Positions 1 through 11,097 of a stretch of DNA of 64,000 bases are shown piece after piece. The stretch is from Citrobacter freundii. Lineage in GTDB: Bacteria > Pseudomonadota > Gammaproteobacteria > Enterobacterales > Enterobacteriaceae. Within the stretch, counting starts at the first letter, position 1. Each line of letters opens with the position of its first letter. The notes below the pieces were generated by a model. It was not told where the DNA came from and ran no database searches. It worked only from the letters and a program-made list of their open reading frames with translations. The DNA is taken from contig NZ_CP099222.1 of the NCBI RefSeq assembly GCF_029717145.1, positions 1,860,001 to 1,924,000 of the forward strand, read 5' to 3'. The translations under genes were made by a program, and so were the position numbers.

Positions 1-1924
<1,924 letters not shown>

Positions 1925-1947
1925 GCCATGCTCCTGGCCGAAAACGC

Positions 1948-2604
1948 CTAGCGTAATGGAATGATATCGCCTTGCCAACCCTGAGAGGTGCGCTTGCCGG
2001 TTAAGAGAAGTGAGCCGCTGTCCGCGCGAACAATTAAACGGCCCCGTTCATCCCATAATGCGCTGCTTCCGCGCGCATTGGCCATCAGTACCGCAATGGC
2101 GAACTGATGCGAGAAACGTTGCAGGCGAGAGGTTGATGAGAGAAGTTCAGATTCGCTGACGCACTGGCAGGTGGTAAACAGTGAAAACGCAGGATCAATA
2201 TCGATGCCTTCTGGCTGGCTGTCGACAACGCTAATGGTATTTCGCTGTCTGGCAATACAAGCCCCATGGCTCTGGTGGAACATTAAGGGGGCGGTCATCC
2301 ACGGCGAAAAAAGCGCCATACCTTTCACAAAACGTTCGTTATGTTCAACCGGCAATCCCACAATAATGGTCATGCGATACGTCGCCGCGGCGTGGGCGAG
2401 GGGCTGCAACAGAGATTCATCGGGTGGGGCTGGCAGCTCATCGCTTTCATCCATACAACCTAATAGAGAAAGGGAGGGGAAAACCAGCAATTCACATTGG
2501 CATTTGGCCGCCGCCCTGATGAATTGCAGGTGATGGGCGACGTGTTCAGTTAGTGAGGTTTGAAGCGGTTCATACTGCGCTGCGGCAATTTTCCAGTGTG
2601 ACAT
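1948..2604 (-). CDS. yobB: Carbon-nitrogen hydrolase family protein YobB
   Basis: A 218-residue protein resembling the nitrilase/amidase superfamily, the same length as E. coli YobB. The N-terminus (MSHWKIAAAQYEPL) and C-terminus (SQGWQGDIIPLR) match that protein. The family uses a Glu-Lys-Cys triad; several positions, including a canonical catalytic Cys motif, look degenerate here as in YobB, so enzymatic activity and substrate are unknown. The gene lies between holE and exoX, all on the minus strand. Confidence 0.9.
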   Translation of the reverse strand: MSHWKIAAAQYEPLQTSLTEHVAHHLQFIRAAAKCQCELLVFPSLSLLGCMDESDELPAPPDESLLQPLAHAAATYRMTIIVGLPVEHNERFVKGMALFSPWMTAPLMFHQSHGACIARQRNTISVVDSQPEGIDIDPAFSLFTTCQCVSESELLSSTSRLQRFSHQFAIAVLMANARGSSALWDERGRLIVRADSGSLLLTGKRTSQGWQGDIIPLR

Positions 2605-2710
2605 AATGACTTCCTTTTCATAGTGTCTACAATCATCTCTAAAGTATAGATTAAGAATATACTTATACTGTAGCAGTCATCATGTAAGGAATCGTAACGT
2701 ATTATAAGGT

Positions 2711-2935
2711 TTATTTAACTTTCGGCTCGTAAGGTAAACGTGAGAGGGAAACGGACGCTAAACGATGCGCAATTAACCGTTCACGAAACCAGTCTCGCAG
2801 GTGTGCGGGTTGCTCACGTTCGACGACTTCGGCAACAACAGGCATGTTATAGCGCTCTTTAAAGGCGACACCAGCGGCGGCCAGGTCAACATTGACCTTA
2901 TCCATTTCAGATTGTTCGAGTTTGGCCAGATTCAT
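2711..2935 (-). CDS. holE: DNA polymerase III theta subunit
   Basis: A 74-residue accessory subunit of the replicative polymerase core, which binds and stabilises the epsilon proofreading subunit DnaQ. The sequence from [20 protein letters not shown] to RLPYEPK is nearly identical to E. coli HolE. The start at 2935 is preceded by AGGAGAA; the frame is open upstream to 3028, but that stretch is not conserved. The N-terminus (MNLAKL) is two residues shorter than the E. coli MLKNLAKL version. Confidence 0.96.
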   Translation of the reverse strand: MNLAKLEQSEMDKVNVDLAAAGVAFKERYNMPVVAEVVEREQPAHLRDWFRERLIAHRLASVSLSRLPYEPKVK

Positions 2936-3079
2936 GCGTTTCTCCTTATAGGTATCCCGTAGCGCGCAAAAGTTACTAAGAGTGTGCGCTAATGGCAAGC
3001 CTGAATTGATGATTCTCGACTCGTTCATTGTAGAAGGTTATTCTCTATAGATTAGACATAACAAAAAGGAATAGTTGAT

Positions 3080-3454
3080 ATGGCTTCATCTGCATCCTCA
3101 CTTCGCTTTGCTCTCATCGCTCTCGTCTCCACGTTGATTTCTCCTGCCGCACTGGCACATGCACACCTGACGCAACTAAATCCGGCAGCGAATGCGCAGA
3201 TTACCGTGTCTCCTGAGGCGCTGACCCTGAATTTTTCAGAGGGCGTTGAACCTGCATTCAGCGGTGCAACGCTGACAGGCCCACAGCAGCAGCCGATTAA
3301 AACGGGTAAGGCGACGCGTAATGAGCAGGATAAGACGCAACTGATCGTTCCTGTGGAACAATCGCTGGACGCCGGAAAATATACGGTTGACTGGCACGTT
3401 GTGTCGGTAGACGGTCACAAAACCAAAGGACACTATACCTTTAGCGTGAAATAA
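3080..3454 (+). CDS. yobA: Periplasmic copper-binding protein YobA (CopC family)
   Basis: A 124-residue secreted copper carrier. It has a Sec signal peptide with hydrophobic core FALIALVSTLI and a predicted cut after ...PAALA, leaving a mature N-terminus HAHL whose first histidine is the classic CopC Cu(II) ligand. The rest is a CopC beta-barrel ending in the conserved DWHVVSVDGHKTKGHYTF stretch, which supplies further ligands. It is the first gene of the yobA-yebZ-yebY operon, four bases ahead of yebZ, and is transcribed divergently from holE. Confidence 0.95.
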   Translation: MASSASSLRFALIALVSTLISPAALAHAHLTQLNPAANAQITVSPEALTLNFSEGVEPAFSGATLTGPQQQPIKTGKATRNEQDKTQLIVPVEQSLDAGKYTVDWHVVSVDGHKTKGHYTFSVK

Positions 3455-3458
3455 AACG

Positions 3459-4331
3459 ATGCTGGCATTCACCTGGGTTACGCTGCGGTTTATCCATTTC
3501 ACCTCTTTAATGCTGGTATTTGGCTGTGCGCTGTACGGCGCCTGGTTGGCACCTGTTTCGGTACGACGTTTAATGATGCGCCGTTTTATGCGCCTGCAAC
3601 GCCATGCCGCGATGTGGAGCTTTATCAGCGCGACGCTGATGCTGGCTGTCCAGGGGGGATTAATGGGGGCCGGCTGGCAAGACGTTTTCTCCGTTGATAT
3701 ATGGGGAGCGGTCCTGCAAACGCAGTTTGGCGGCGTATGGCTGTGGCAAATTATCCTCGCTCTGGTTACGCTGGTGGTGACCCTCATTGTGCCGCGCAGT
3801 ATGTCACGACTGCTGCTGATGCTGACGATTGCGCAGTGTATTTTATTAGCCGGTGTCGGACATGCGACGCTGCATGACGGCGCAACGCGGGCGGTGCAGC
3901 AGCTTAATCACGCTCTGCATCTGGTCTGCGCCGCTGCCTGGTTTGGCGGCTTGCTGCCCGTTCTTTACTGTATGAGAATGGCGCAAGGCCGCTGGCAACA
4001 ACAGGCGATCGCCACCATGATGCGTTTTTCCCGCTTTGGGCATCTTTTCGTAATTGGCGTCTTGCTTACGGGCATCACCAACAGCCTGTTTATTGTCGGA
4101 TTATCCTTTCCCTGGCATGCAGCCTATGGGCAACTTCTGTTGTTAAAATGTGTGCTGGTCGCGCTAATGGTGGCGATTGCGCTGGCGAACCGGTATGTTC
4201 TCGTACCACGTATGCAGCAGGATAATCGCTGCATGACTCTCTATTTTATTTGGATGACTAAGATTGAATGGGGAATAGGGGCCGTCGTGCTGGCAATCGT
4301 CAGCCTGTTTGCAACCCTGGAACCGTTCTGA
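3459..4331 (+). CDS. yebZ: Copper resistance membrane protein YebZ (CopD family)
   Basis: A 290-residue inner-membrane protein with about eight hydrophobic segments, of the CopD family, which works with CopC-type proteins in periplasmic copper handling. Histidines lie in or near membrane segments (for example [17 protein letters not shown] and [12 protein letters not shown]), as expected for metal ligands. The gene follows yobA after four bases and precedes yebY by 16 bases. Orthologues in E. coli sit in the same order. Confidence 0.93.
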   Translation: MLAFTWVTLRFIHFTSLMLVFGCALYGAWLAPVSVRRLMMRRFMRLQRHAAMWSFISATLMLAVQGGLMGAGWQDVFSVDIWGAVLQTQFGGVWLWQIILALVTLVVTLIVPRSMSRLLLMLTIAQCILLAGVGHATLHDGATRAVQQLNHALHLVCAAAWFGGLLPVLYCMRMAQGRWQQQAIATMMRFSRFGHLFVIGVLLTGITNSLFIVGLSFPWHAAYGQLLLLKCVLVALMVAIALANRYVLVPRMQQDNRCMTLYFIWMTKIEWGIGAVVLAIVSLFATLEPF

Positions 4332-4347
4332 TGGACTGGCAAAACGT

Positions 4348-4686
4348 ATGAAAAAATTGATTATCTCTGTGTTCCTGCTGGCAAGTTCAGGAGCTGCATT
4401 GGCCGCGCCGCAGGTTATTACCGTCAGTCGCTTTGAGGTTGGCAAAGACAAGTGGGCGTTTAATCGCGAAGAAGTGATGCTGACGTGCCGACCGGGTAAT
4501 GCGCTGTATGTCATCAACCCCAGCACGCTGGTGCAATACCCGCTGAACGATATTGCCAGACAGCAGGTAGCAAGCGGTAAAACGACCGCCAAACCGATCG
4601 ACATTATCCAGATTGACGATCCGGCAAAGCCTGGCGACAAAATGAGCCTGGCCCCGTTTATTGAGCGTGCAGAAAAGCTCTGTTAA
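4348..4686 (+). CDS. yebY: Secreted DUF2511 protein YebY
   Basis: A 112-residue exported protein with a signal peptide ([20 protein letters not shown]) followed by a conserved domain beginning [18 protein letters not shown]. It has two cysteines, one in MLTCRPGN and one at the C-terminus (ERAEKLC), which could form a disulphide. E. coli YebY is the same length and has been linked to copper homeostasis through its operon with yobA and yebZ. The start at 4348 is chosen for the signal peptide; an open extension to 4309 overlaps yebZ. Confidence 0.93.
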   Translation: MKKLIISVFLLASSGAALAAPQVITVSRFEVGKDKWAFNREEVMLTCRPGNALYVINPSTLVQYPLNDIARQQVASGKTTAKPIDIIQIDDPAKPGDKMSLAPFIERAEKLC

Positions 4687-4715
4687 TTGTCAGATGTAGC
4701 TTTCTGATTTCCAAT

Positions 4716-4757
4716 AAAAAACCGCAACGTTCTGGCTGCAGAACTTGCGGTTTTTGC
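4716..4757 (+). terminator. Terminator of the yobA-yebZ-yebY operon
   Basis: An inverted repeat with arms ACCGCAA..GTTCT and AGAAC..TTGCGGT, bounded by A-tracts on the left and a T-tract on the right, so it may work on both strands. It begins about 30 bases after the yebY stop codon. Confidence 0.85.
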
Positions 4758-4830
4758 ATTCTAGCGGGTGACAATCGTCCTTTTTTTCAGGCCACTTTGG
4801 TCGCGGACTGGAAAACCTGGCGCTGTCATC

Positions 4831-4836
4831 TATTCT
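4831..4836 (+). promoter_or_regulatory. -10 element of the sdsR promoter
   Basis: TATTCT followed by TAA lies six bases upstream of the expected SdsR 5' end. In E. coli and Salmonella this promoter is known to be strictly sigma-S dependent. No good -35 hexamer is present, which fits a sigma-S promoter. Confidence 0.7.
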
Positions 4837-4841
4837 TAAAT

Positions 4842-4945
4842 GGCAGGGTAACTTAGCCTGCATTAATGCCAACTTTTAGCGCACGGCTCTCTCCCAAGAG
4901 CCATTTCCCTGGACCGAATACAGGAATCGTATTCGGTCTCTTTTT
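4842..4945 (+). ncRNA. sdsR: Small regulatory RNA SdsR (RyeB)
   Basis: About 104 nt matching E. coli and Salmonella SdsR: the single-stranded seed region (CATTAATGCCAACTTTTAGC), a hairpin GGCTCT..AGAGCC, and a final Rho-independent hairpin GACCGAATAC..GTATTCGGTC followed by TTTTT. SdsR is an Hfq-bound, stationary-phase RNA that represses mRNAs such as ompD, tolC and mutS. The gene and its terminator are intact. The prophage begins just downstream, so the partly overlapping antisense RNA RyeA has probably lost its normal promoter side. The 5' end is inferred from homology. Confidence 0.93.
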
Positions 4946-5022
4946 ATCTATCTGTTTTCATTGGGTTTTTTCGGTGCTTTCACGAAATCCCACGAAAATT
5001 ACTCGAAATTTCCATATCCTGT
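4946..5022. other. Left prophage end (att region) with integrase arm-type sites
   Basis: AT-rich sequence between the SdsR terminator and the int stop codon. It holds three helically phased copies of a heptamer: CACGAAA at 4981 and 4991 and CTCGAAA at 5002 (spacings 10 and 11). These look like arm-type binding sites for the adjacent integrase. The exact crossover core cannot be fixed because no matching direct repeat is present at the right end of the prophage. Confidence 0.6.
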
Positions 5023-6108
5023 CTAAACCATAACATATTCTGCACCGCGTGCGTCCAGGTATTTTTTGGTCATTGTTAAATTTTTATGCCCCAGCAGTCT
5101 CTGTGCGAAATCCTCTCCGCGCTCTCTTTCATAGAGTCTGCTCGCCAAGCTCCTGATCTCATGGAACGGGGGAGGGTTGGGGCCAAACTTTAACCCTGTA
5201 GAATCCCTGATATCAGAAAATGCTTGGGTAATTCCGTCCGGAGTTAACGGACCTGGCTTCCTGCCACCACGCCTTACCGCAGAATAAAGCATGAAGTCTG
5301 ACGGGTTGTTTTTACGACAACGGTCGATAACATCCTGCAATACCAAATCAGCAGAGTCCAGTCGCAAATCAAGTGGCAACGCCAATTTGTGACCTGTCTT
5401 TTCCTGCGTGACAAACAACCTTCCATCCCTGATATCGCTGAATCTGAACAGCGATACGTCCTCTCTTCTCTGCCCGGTGACCAGCGCTAGGTCACATGCA
5501 TTTGCAGCCCATCCAGAATGAGCGGTAGCGGCTTCCCTTATTATCTCAAACTGCTCGAGCAAAAGACGCTCACGCTTCACTTTTGGCGTCGGCGTTCTTG
5601 TCGGCTCTGCCGGGTTCCTTTCAATATGCCCCTCGACGATCGCCTCCCTGAAAATATCCAACAATACCGAACGCAGGCCGGAGGCCATGCTCTTCTTATC
5701 GCAGAGTATGTAACTCTCCAGGAAAGTAGATACATCCTTCGTGCTGACCGACGATAGCGGCATACGTCCGAATTCATCACTGATAGTGGCGATCTGATTG
5801 CGCCTGACCTTCATCGTGTTGGGCTTCAATTCTCTTCGCTCAAGAATTACTTTGTAGCGCTCGAGCCACGTTTTCACCGTAAATGTAGGTGTTTCCTTTA
5901 TACGGTCCAGCAGTGCTGACGGAAGGTAATTCTGGTCGATGTAGTTGTTGGCCTCGATAGCCTGAGAAATGGCGTCCTTTCTGTCGATCCGGCCAAGAGA
6001 TAATTCTTGACCGGTAATCGGGTTTCGCCAGCTATAAAGCCTGTCTCTTTTACGATAGGTCAGGTTACGGGGCAGGTTAGCGTCGTAACGTACTGGCCTT
6101 TTCGCCAT
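5023..6108 (-). CDS. int: Phage tyrosine integrase (lambda Int-like)
   Basis: A 361-residue site-specific recombinase. The N-terminal region (PRNLTYRKRDRLYSWRNPITGQE) resembles the arm-binding domain of lambda Int, followed by a core-binding domain and the catalytic domain. Catalytic residues are visible: Arg in GQRRED, Lys in QEKTGHK, HEIRSL (HxxR), His in LLGHKN and Tyr in KKYLD. The C-terminal portion is close to lambda Int (HELRSL...LLGHKS). It overlaps xis by 32 bp and lies next to the sdsR-side attachment site, which it should recognise. Confidence 0.95.
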   Translation of the reverse strand: MAKRPVRYDANLPRNLTYRKRDRLYSWRNPITGQELSLGRIDRKDAISQAIEANNYIDQNYLPSALLDRIKETPTFTVKTWLERYKVILERRELKPNTMKVRRNQIATISDEFGRMPLSSVSTKDVSTFLESYILCDKKSMASGLRSVLLDIFREAIVEGHIERNPAEPTRTPTPKVKRERLLLEQFEIIREAATAHSGWAANACDLALVTGQRREDVSLFRFSDIRDGRLFVTQEKTGHKLALPLDLRLDSADLVLQDVIDRCRKNNPSDFMLYSAVRRGGRKPGPLTPDGITQAFSDIRDSTGLKFGPNPPPFHEIRSLASRLYERERGEDFAQRLLGHKNLTMTKKYLDARGAEYVMV

Positions 6109-6349
6109 GAGTCAGTCTCTCCAGTAGAGTGCCGCCAGTTGGCAGCGCTAAGCGTTTTGATTTGGGACGAAGGTTCTTTTTGCTCGGATCCACATAGATG
6201 GCGTCAGGCTGAACCTTATATTCTTTTCCGTGAAGTTCCGGAGCAGGGTAAATGCGCCCCTCCCGCGCCCAGCGGCGAAGTGTTGAAAGAGACGGCGGGG
6301 TTGAATAAGTCGAATTCGCCCATTCCTGCAGATTAAGAAGCTTGGCCAT
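6077..6349 (-). CDS. xis: Excisionase (Xis)
   Basis: A 90-residue basic protein with an N-terminal winged-helix typical of phage excisionases (LQEWANSTYSTPPSLSTLRRWAREGRIYPAPELHGKEYKV broken here only for description: residues 6-45). It directs integrase towards excision by bending attL and attR. The gene overlaps int, the usual lambdoid order, and is read from the leftward early operon. Confidence 0.85.
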   Translation of the reverse strand: MAKLLNLQEWANSTYSTPPSLSTLRRWAREGRIYPAPELHGKEYKVQPDAIYVDPSKKNLRPKSKRLALPTGGTLLERLTHGEKASTLRR

Positions 6350-6412
6350 ACTACCTCCGGATCCGGCAACTCATTATAGAGCTGCCGGAAAACTGTTAAT
6401 GAAATATCGATA

Positions 6413-6655
6413 TCAAGAAACCTGACCCGGCAGTGCGCGCAGCCGGCGCATACCTGTCATCGCCGTGGCCACGTAGCTGGCCTTGCGGTTCACTACTTCC
6501 ACCCAGACCTTCACGCCTTCAACTCTCACCGTGTACGTCTCTTTCATCTTGCTGCGCCCGTAGTCGCCGTAGCGTTGCTGGTGGGTAGCCAGTGCGATGT
6601 CGCATGCCTGGCGTGCTAATGGGGATTGCTGATTTCCGCGGTTAATTAGTCGCAT
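6413..6655 (-). CDS. DUF4060 family phage protein
   Basis: An 80-residue basic protein (MRLINRGNQQSPLARQACD...) resembling the DUF4060 family found between xis and recombination genes in Salmonella and E. coli prophages. Function unknown. The start at 6655 has GGAGGAAGG upstream; the open frame extending to 6772 overlaps the next gene and is not needed. It overlaps the upstream gene's 3' end by 14 bp. Confidence 0.7.
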   Translation of the reverse strand: MRLINRGNQQSPLARQACDIALATHQQRYGDYGRSKMKETYTVRVEGVKVWVEVVNRKASYVATAMTGMRRLRALPGQVS

Positions 6656-7169
6656 GGTCACCTTCCTCCGCTGGTTCGAGCAGGTAATCAAACAGGCTCC
6701 AATATCTCGACCAATCCGGCCGCTTGTATTCCTCGTTATCTTCATCCCATTCGCCATTAAACGGATTTTCACAAACCGAGGTCAGCCACAATCCGATCGC
6801 AGGGCAATCAGGGTTAATCTCGAATAACTCAGCCAAAGCTGGCCAGTGGTTAACCAGCGTCTCATCAACTGGAAAGTCAGCAAGGTAGAGCCGAATGCAC
6901 TCAGCGGCCTTTTGGTAATGTTCACGCAGTACATACATTCGGTCGTATATCATTGCGAGAACAGCACGATGATGGAAGGGAATATTTGATTGGTTTGCCA
7001 GAGGCCAAACCTTATCGATGCAGGACATATACCCATGCCGTGATACCCCCACGTAACGCATTGCCATGTCGTTCCAGATTACTGGGCCGCTGCCCCACGC
7101 GTTTCTCAGCTCACCCATCTCTACCGATCTTTCGCCAGGCCAGACATAAATAACGGTTGTGTAACTCAT
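6642..7169 (-). CDS. Phage early-operon protein of unknown function
   Basis: A 175-residue acidic protein (MSYTTVIYVWPGERSVEMGELRNAWGS...). I recognise it only as a type common near recE/recT in enterobacterial prophages. It has several Trp and aromatic residues and a very acidic C-terminus (GEWDEDNEEYKRPDW), with no membrane segment or clear motif. It is translated in the leftward early operon between recT and the DUF4060 gene. Confidence 0.65.
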   Translation of the reverse strand: MSYTTVIYVWPGERSVEMGELRNAWGSGPVIWNDMAMRYVGVSRHGYMSCIDKVWPLANQSNIPFHHRAVLAMIYDRMYVLREHYQKAAECIRLYLADFPVDETLVNHWPALAELFEINPDCPAIGLWLTSVCENPFNGEWDEDNEEYKRPDWSRYWSLFDYLLEPAEEGDHATN

Positions 7170-7210
7170 ATCTCACTCCTTATGAGGGAGGGCTTCCCCT
7201 CCCGAGATGG

Positions 7211-8323
7211 TTAGCCAACGTATTCCGGTTTCATATCCGCCAGGGTGATGCTGAACTGATCATGCAGTTCGTCGCCCATGTGACGCTTATTGGTTGCCAG
7301 TACTCGCTCAACTTCGGCGAATCGTTCTGCTGCGCCCGGTTCATCCGGAGACGGCAGGGAGTTGATCGCGGCTTCAACCTTGTTACGTGAATCAACCAGG
7401 TAGTAGCGCTTCACTGCCTTATTTTTCAGCTCGGTGAACAGGGCAGATCCGAGCGTGGCCTTCGCGCTTTCAATATCAGCGCGCAGTGCTTTGGCGCTAT
7501 CAACATCCTGAGCAGCATCGATTCGTTCGCGGAAATCATCGGCCAGTGAGCCGATATTTACCGACGATTCCTGTGCGCTTTGCGTGGTTGTGACGGTGTC
7601 ACCTGAGATATCCGCTAGGCTAACGCGCTGGGCGGGTGCCGGATTAATTACCTTCTCTTCGCGATAGGAGAGATCGTCTGCATCCTGAAACCCCATGACC
7701 GCGGCGGGGCAATAGGCCTTTGACCAGTCCTTCGTGGCGAGATATAAAATCTGCTGCTTTGGTTTTGTAACCCATAGCGGGGAATTTCTGATTGCCACGC
7801 TGGCCAGATACAATGGCTCACCCCAGGTTATTTCCGATTCACCCCGGATAATCGCGCCAGCGCGAATATATAAACCATCCTCATCTTCATCTGACCAGTC
7901 GCGAACTCTTTCAGTTTTTTCATATGCACCCTTGCTGCCCATCTTTTTAACGGTGACATCTTTGCTGCGAATGCAATTTTCCCAATTCCCGCCGTACTCA
8001 TAATGAAAGCGCCCACGGATAGCGCCTGAACTGGAGAGAATTGCACTGATGAGTTGCGCTTCATAACCAAGCTTCCCGTTGACGAAGAAGGTTTTTTGCG
8101 CGACAGCGTACGGGTTCATACCCCACTGCATGGCCTGCATAACAATCGCCATGCAGTCGGCAGGTTTGCCCACCAAATGATCAGGGACGGCGATAGTTGC
8201 GTCAGCCATGAGATTTGCAAATGCTGTCAACTGACTGAGTGCCTGCACATTAAAAATGGAGTTAGTGGCAGAGATAGTGTTTGGAGCCTGCTGCTCCGCA
8301 GTTACGATATTTGTGTTATCCAT
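7211..8323 (-). CDS. recT: RecT family single-strand annealing protein
   Basis: About 370 residues; the RecT-family core lies in residues 25-220 (for example GKPADCMAIVMQAMQWGMNPYAVAQ-like helices, then PLWVTKPKQQILYLATKDWSKAY). It anneals single strands made by RecE during phage recombination and recircularisation. The sequence is not close to Rac RecT but belongs to the same superfamily found in Gifsy-like prophages. I prefer the ATG at 8323, which has AGGGG seven bases upstream; the ATG at 8329 is directly abutted by that site. It is coupled to recE upstream. Confidence 0.9.
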   Translation of the reverse strand: MDNTNIVTAEQQAPNTISATNSIFNVQALSQLTAFANLMADATIAVPDHLVGKPADCMAIVMQAMQWGMNPYAVAQKTFFVNGKLGYEAQLISAILSSSGAIRGRFHYEYGGNWENCIRSKDVTVKKMGSKGAYEKTERVRDWSDEDEDGLYIRAGAIIRGESEITWGEPLYLASVAIRNSPLWVTKPKQQILYLATKDWSKAYCPAAVMGFQDADDLSYREEKVINPAPAQRVSLADISGDTVTTTQSAQESSVNIGSLADDFRERIDAAQDVDSAKALRADIESAKATLGSALFTELKNKAVKRYYLVDSRNKVEAAINSLPSPDEPGAAERFAEVERVLATNKRHMGDELHDQFSITLADMKPEYVG

Positions 8324-8334
8324 CGTCATTCCCC

Positions 8335-11097
8335 TTATGCCTGAGTGCGCAGCGCTTCAAGGCGGCGCAGGTCGAAGTCGTTCAGTTCGTCGGTGTAATC
8401 AGCGGTGATCGGCGCAGGCCATTCGCCAGTGTCAAAGCCGGTAGCGATAGCGCGCATTGATTTGCGGTACTCAAGCATGCCCAGCTCCAGCAGTTCGGCG
8501 GATACCTCGATGATGGCAATCCAGTGGTAGTTCTCGTCTTTGTTGACGAAAATCCAGAAGAACTGGTCCAGTGCTGCGGTCTCGCAATACATGGCGGCGC
8601 TCAGATGGTAGTCACGGTCGATGATTTCCCGGTGAAGCTTGGCGCGCAGGCCTTCCTGCTTAACGTTCCACATGCTGATGGTTTTCAGGTCGGCACCGAT
8701 GCGCACTCCGTCCAGGTCGATCTCAAGGTCTGGACGAACGCGGACTTCCAGACCGGTTTCATCGTCAAAGCCAAAATAGCTGACCTCAACGGCGCGACTC
8801 GGGTGCTGAAGCAGCATCCCGGCAGTTGGGTGCTGTAGCAGGGCTTTCTGAATGGCCAGTGCGGTGCTCAGTTGCTGGCGGGTGACCAGTACTTTCCCTT
8901 GCAGATTCTCGCGCCACGCATCCAGCAGTTCGTCGGCAAAGACGGCGTCTGGTTTCACAGACTTCACGGTCTGAATCAGATCCGCTTTGGTACCGGACAC
9001 TTTCAGCGGTTGCGGTTTCTGCGCTTCCTGCGCCACCAGGTCAGGATTGATGATTGCCAGCTGCTCGAGTAAGGCATCACGGCTACCACTGGTTTTCACC
9101 TGGGCAGGCAGAGTGGCGTTGTATTCCTTGATGCAGGCTTTCATCGCCGCTGCGGTCTGCTTCTGGTCCGCTTCGATCCGCTGGTACTCTTCTGGCAGCG
9201 ACATGTAGCTCTGGCCAGTTTCCTCGACTGAACCACCCAGTGGTACCTGAGCAGGCAGAGTGGCGTTGTATTCCTCGAGCAATGTCTTTATGTCGTCGGC
9301 GCTCAATTGCTCTGGCAGACCTGCGTTGTACTCATCGATAAACGCGCGGATTGTTGCCGTCGTGGTGAACGCGCCTTCCGGGATCATCGGTTCAACGCTG
9401 AACTCTTCATCAAGCTGCTCTGGCTGCAACGCCAGTCCATGCACCAGGTTACCCATGTCCAGAACTGGAGAACGCTCTTTGGTGATCGTTTTGGCGACGT
9501 GGCGTGCGTTGAAGTACATCAGGCTGACGCGGGCATCTTTTACCTGCGTGCTGCTGATCCCGTTCGCTGCGTGATAAACCTCGTTCGGCAGACCTTCATA
9601 GCGCCCAGGCTCGAAGTAAGCGGGATACACAACAGCCGGTTCGTCAGATTTCGCTTCTGGCTCGGTTTGCGCAGCAACTGGTTCGGCTTGGTTTACAGAA
9701 TCGCTATTTTGGACGACAGAGTCCGCATTCTGGTTTACATCGGCTTGCTGGCCGGTATGTGACTCTTCACCAGTTTCCAGACTGCTTTCGCCTGGCTGCA
9801 CTTCATTACCAGCCTGTTCTTCATCACTGACAGTTTCTTCCATCTGCACATCGCTGGTGGTTTCCTCATTAAGTGGTGAACGGTCATCTGTTTTTGGTTG
9901 TTGATAACCCATCAGGCTTTCTATGGAGAAAATTCCAGCGCCAAGATTCTCAACTCGAGGCTGATCCTGACTGTTTGGTTCCTGCGCGCCAGCTACTGGC
10001 AACGGCAGCAACTCAGTTGCTGAATTGAACTCAGCTGTCATCGTCTGGTTCACGAATTCCAGATGTGCAACTGGCGTCAGGTGAATATTTTCCGGCGCGA
10101 TGCGCACCAGATTGAAGATGGCAGCGCGATTGACCGACAGAACGCCAGGTTGATTGCGCAGGATGCTGCTCCATGATTTCCATGGTTGTTCTTTGTTGGC
10201 CACTATCTCTTTGGCGCGGCGGTGGATGCTGCCCGGGATTTCAAGATGGTTAAAGTCCATTGGGAGCAGGGCGCAGGCAATCTCTAAATCCAGAGTATCC
10301 AGCGTGTGGTGTGCGCCTTCGCCACGATCAGTGACATATCCGCCGTCGGCGTTGGTACCGGAATCGGTGCGCTGAACATTGCTGATGCGGTTACCGGCGG
10401 CCCATTCGCGCGCCAGGATGCCACGGTCGATGTAATCAGTTTTGAACCACACCGTCAGGAACTGGATAACTGTTGCCAGTTCCGGTTTTTTACCGTCGAC
10501 AGGGAAGGCTTTCTTAACGGCATTCACGACTTTATGGATATCGTGCTCAATGGCTTTTTTGAATGCTTCCACATTCTCAGCAGCCAGCAGCAGGTTTTGG
10601 GCGTACGCGTCATCAGTGTCCATCTCAAGGCGGACAATCTCGTTTTTCTGCCCAGCGTCGACGTGATAGAGATATTCACCATCACCGATGAACTGAGCCA
10701 GTACACGCTGACGGAATGGCAGGGTGGCAACGACGATCAGGTTCGGCTGCTCTGACTGCTGAGATTCTTCTGCGGTGCTGTCTTCAATATCTGCGTCGTC
10801 GACAGACTCATCTTCAGCCTGTTGTTTAACATTCCAGGTGCGCTGGTCTTCGGCCAGTTCATAACGATCGCACCAGGTGAAATCAACGTCGCCTTCTTCT
10901 GGCAGGTCGTTGTACACCGGGAAATCAGTGCGAATCGGTTTGGTGTAGTCCTTACCGCGACCCGTTTCGATGCCTGCGTCTTCCAGCTCAACATCGAGCG
11001 TCAGCGCAGCGCGCGCTTCGGATTTTGCAGTGAACCAAATCACTGCATCTTGCTTACCGGATTTCTGAGTGGCCTTGACCACATAAAAGAATTCCAT
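8335..11097 (-). CDS. recE: RecE exonuclease VIII
   Basis: A 920-residue 5'-3' double-strand DNA exonuclease. The N-terminal 600 residues are poorly conserved and very acidic in the middle. The C-terminal 300 residues form the PD-(D/E)XK nuclease seen in Rac RecE, with VRPDLEIDLDGVRIGADLKT as the metal-binding core, then RDYHLSAAMYCETAA. Residues 580-700 hold repeated segments with EYNATLPAQ, as in Rac RecE. The start has GAGGATC upstream. It works with RecT encoded 11 bp downstream. Confidence 0.95.
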   Translation of the reverse strand: MEFFYVVKATQKSGKQDAVIWFTAKSEARAALTLDVELEDAGIETGRGKDYTKPIRTDFPVYNDLPEEGDVDFTWCDRYELAEDQRTWNVKQQAEDESVDDADIEDSTAEESQQSEQPNLIVVATLPFRQRVLAQFIGDGEYLYHVDAGQKNEIVRLEMDTDDAYAQNLLLAAENVEAFKKAIEHDIHKVVNAVKKAFPVDGKKPELATVIQFLTVWFKTDYIDRGILAREWAAGNRISNVQRTDSGTNADGGYVTDRGEGAHHTLDTLDLEIACALLPMDFNHLEIPGSIHRRAKEIVANKEQPWKSWSSILRNQPGVLSVNRAAIFNLVRIAPENIHLTPVAHLEFVNQTMTAEFNSATELLPLPVAGAQEPNSQDQPRVENLGAGIFSIESLMGYQQPKTDDRSPLNEETTSDVQMEETVSDEEQAGNEVQPGESSLETGEESHTGQQADVNQNADSVVQNSDSVNQAEPVAAQTEPEAKSDEPAVVYPAYFEPGRYEGLPNEVYHAANGISSTQVKDARVSLMYFNARHVAKTITKERSPVLDMGNLVHGLALQPEQLDEEFSVEPMIPEGAFTTTATIRAFIDEYNAGLPEQLSADDIKTLLEEYNATLPAQVPLGGSVEETGQSYMSLPEEYQRIEADQKQTAAAMKACIKEYNATLPAQVKTSGSRDALLEQLAIINPDLVAQEAQKPQPLKVSGTKADLIQTVKSVKPDAVFADELLDAWRENLQGKVLVTRQQLSTALAIQKALLQHPTAGMLLQHPSRAVEVSYFGFDDETGLEVRVRPDLEIDLDGVRIGADLKTISMWNVKQEGLRAKLHREIIDRDYHLSAAMYCETAALDQFFWIFVNKDENYHWIAIIEVSAELLELGMLEYRKSMRAIATGFDTGEWPAPITADYTDELNDFDLRRLEALRTQA

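Noticed and set aside
4716..4945. A tRNA gene as integration site at the left end
   Set aside because: No cloverleaf is present; the hairpins there are the yebY terminator and the SdsR RNA.
9260..9762. Long open frames on the plus strand opposite recE, up to 151 codons
   Set aside because: They lie wholly inside the conserved recE gene in GC-rich codons, have no ribosome-binding site and no family resemblance.
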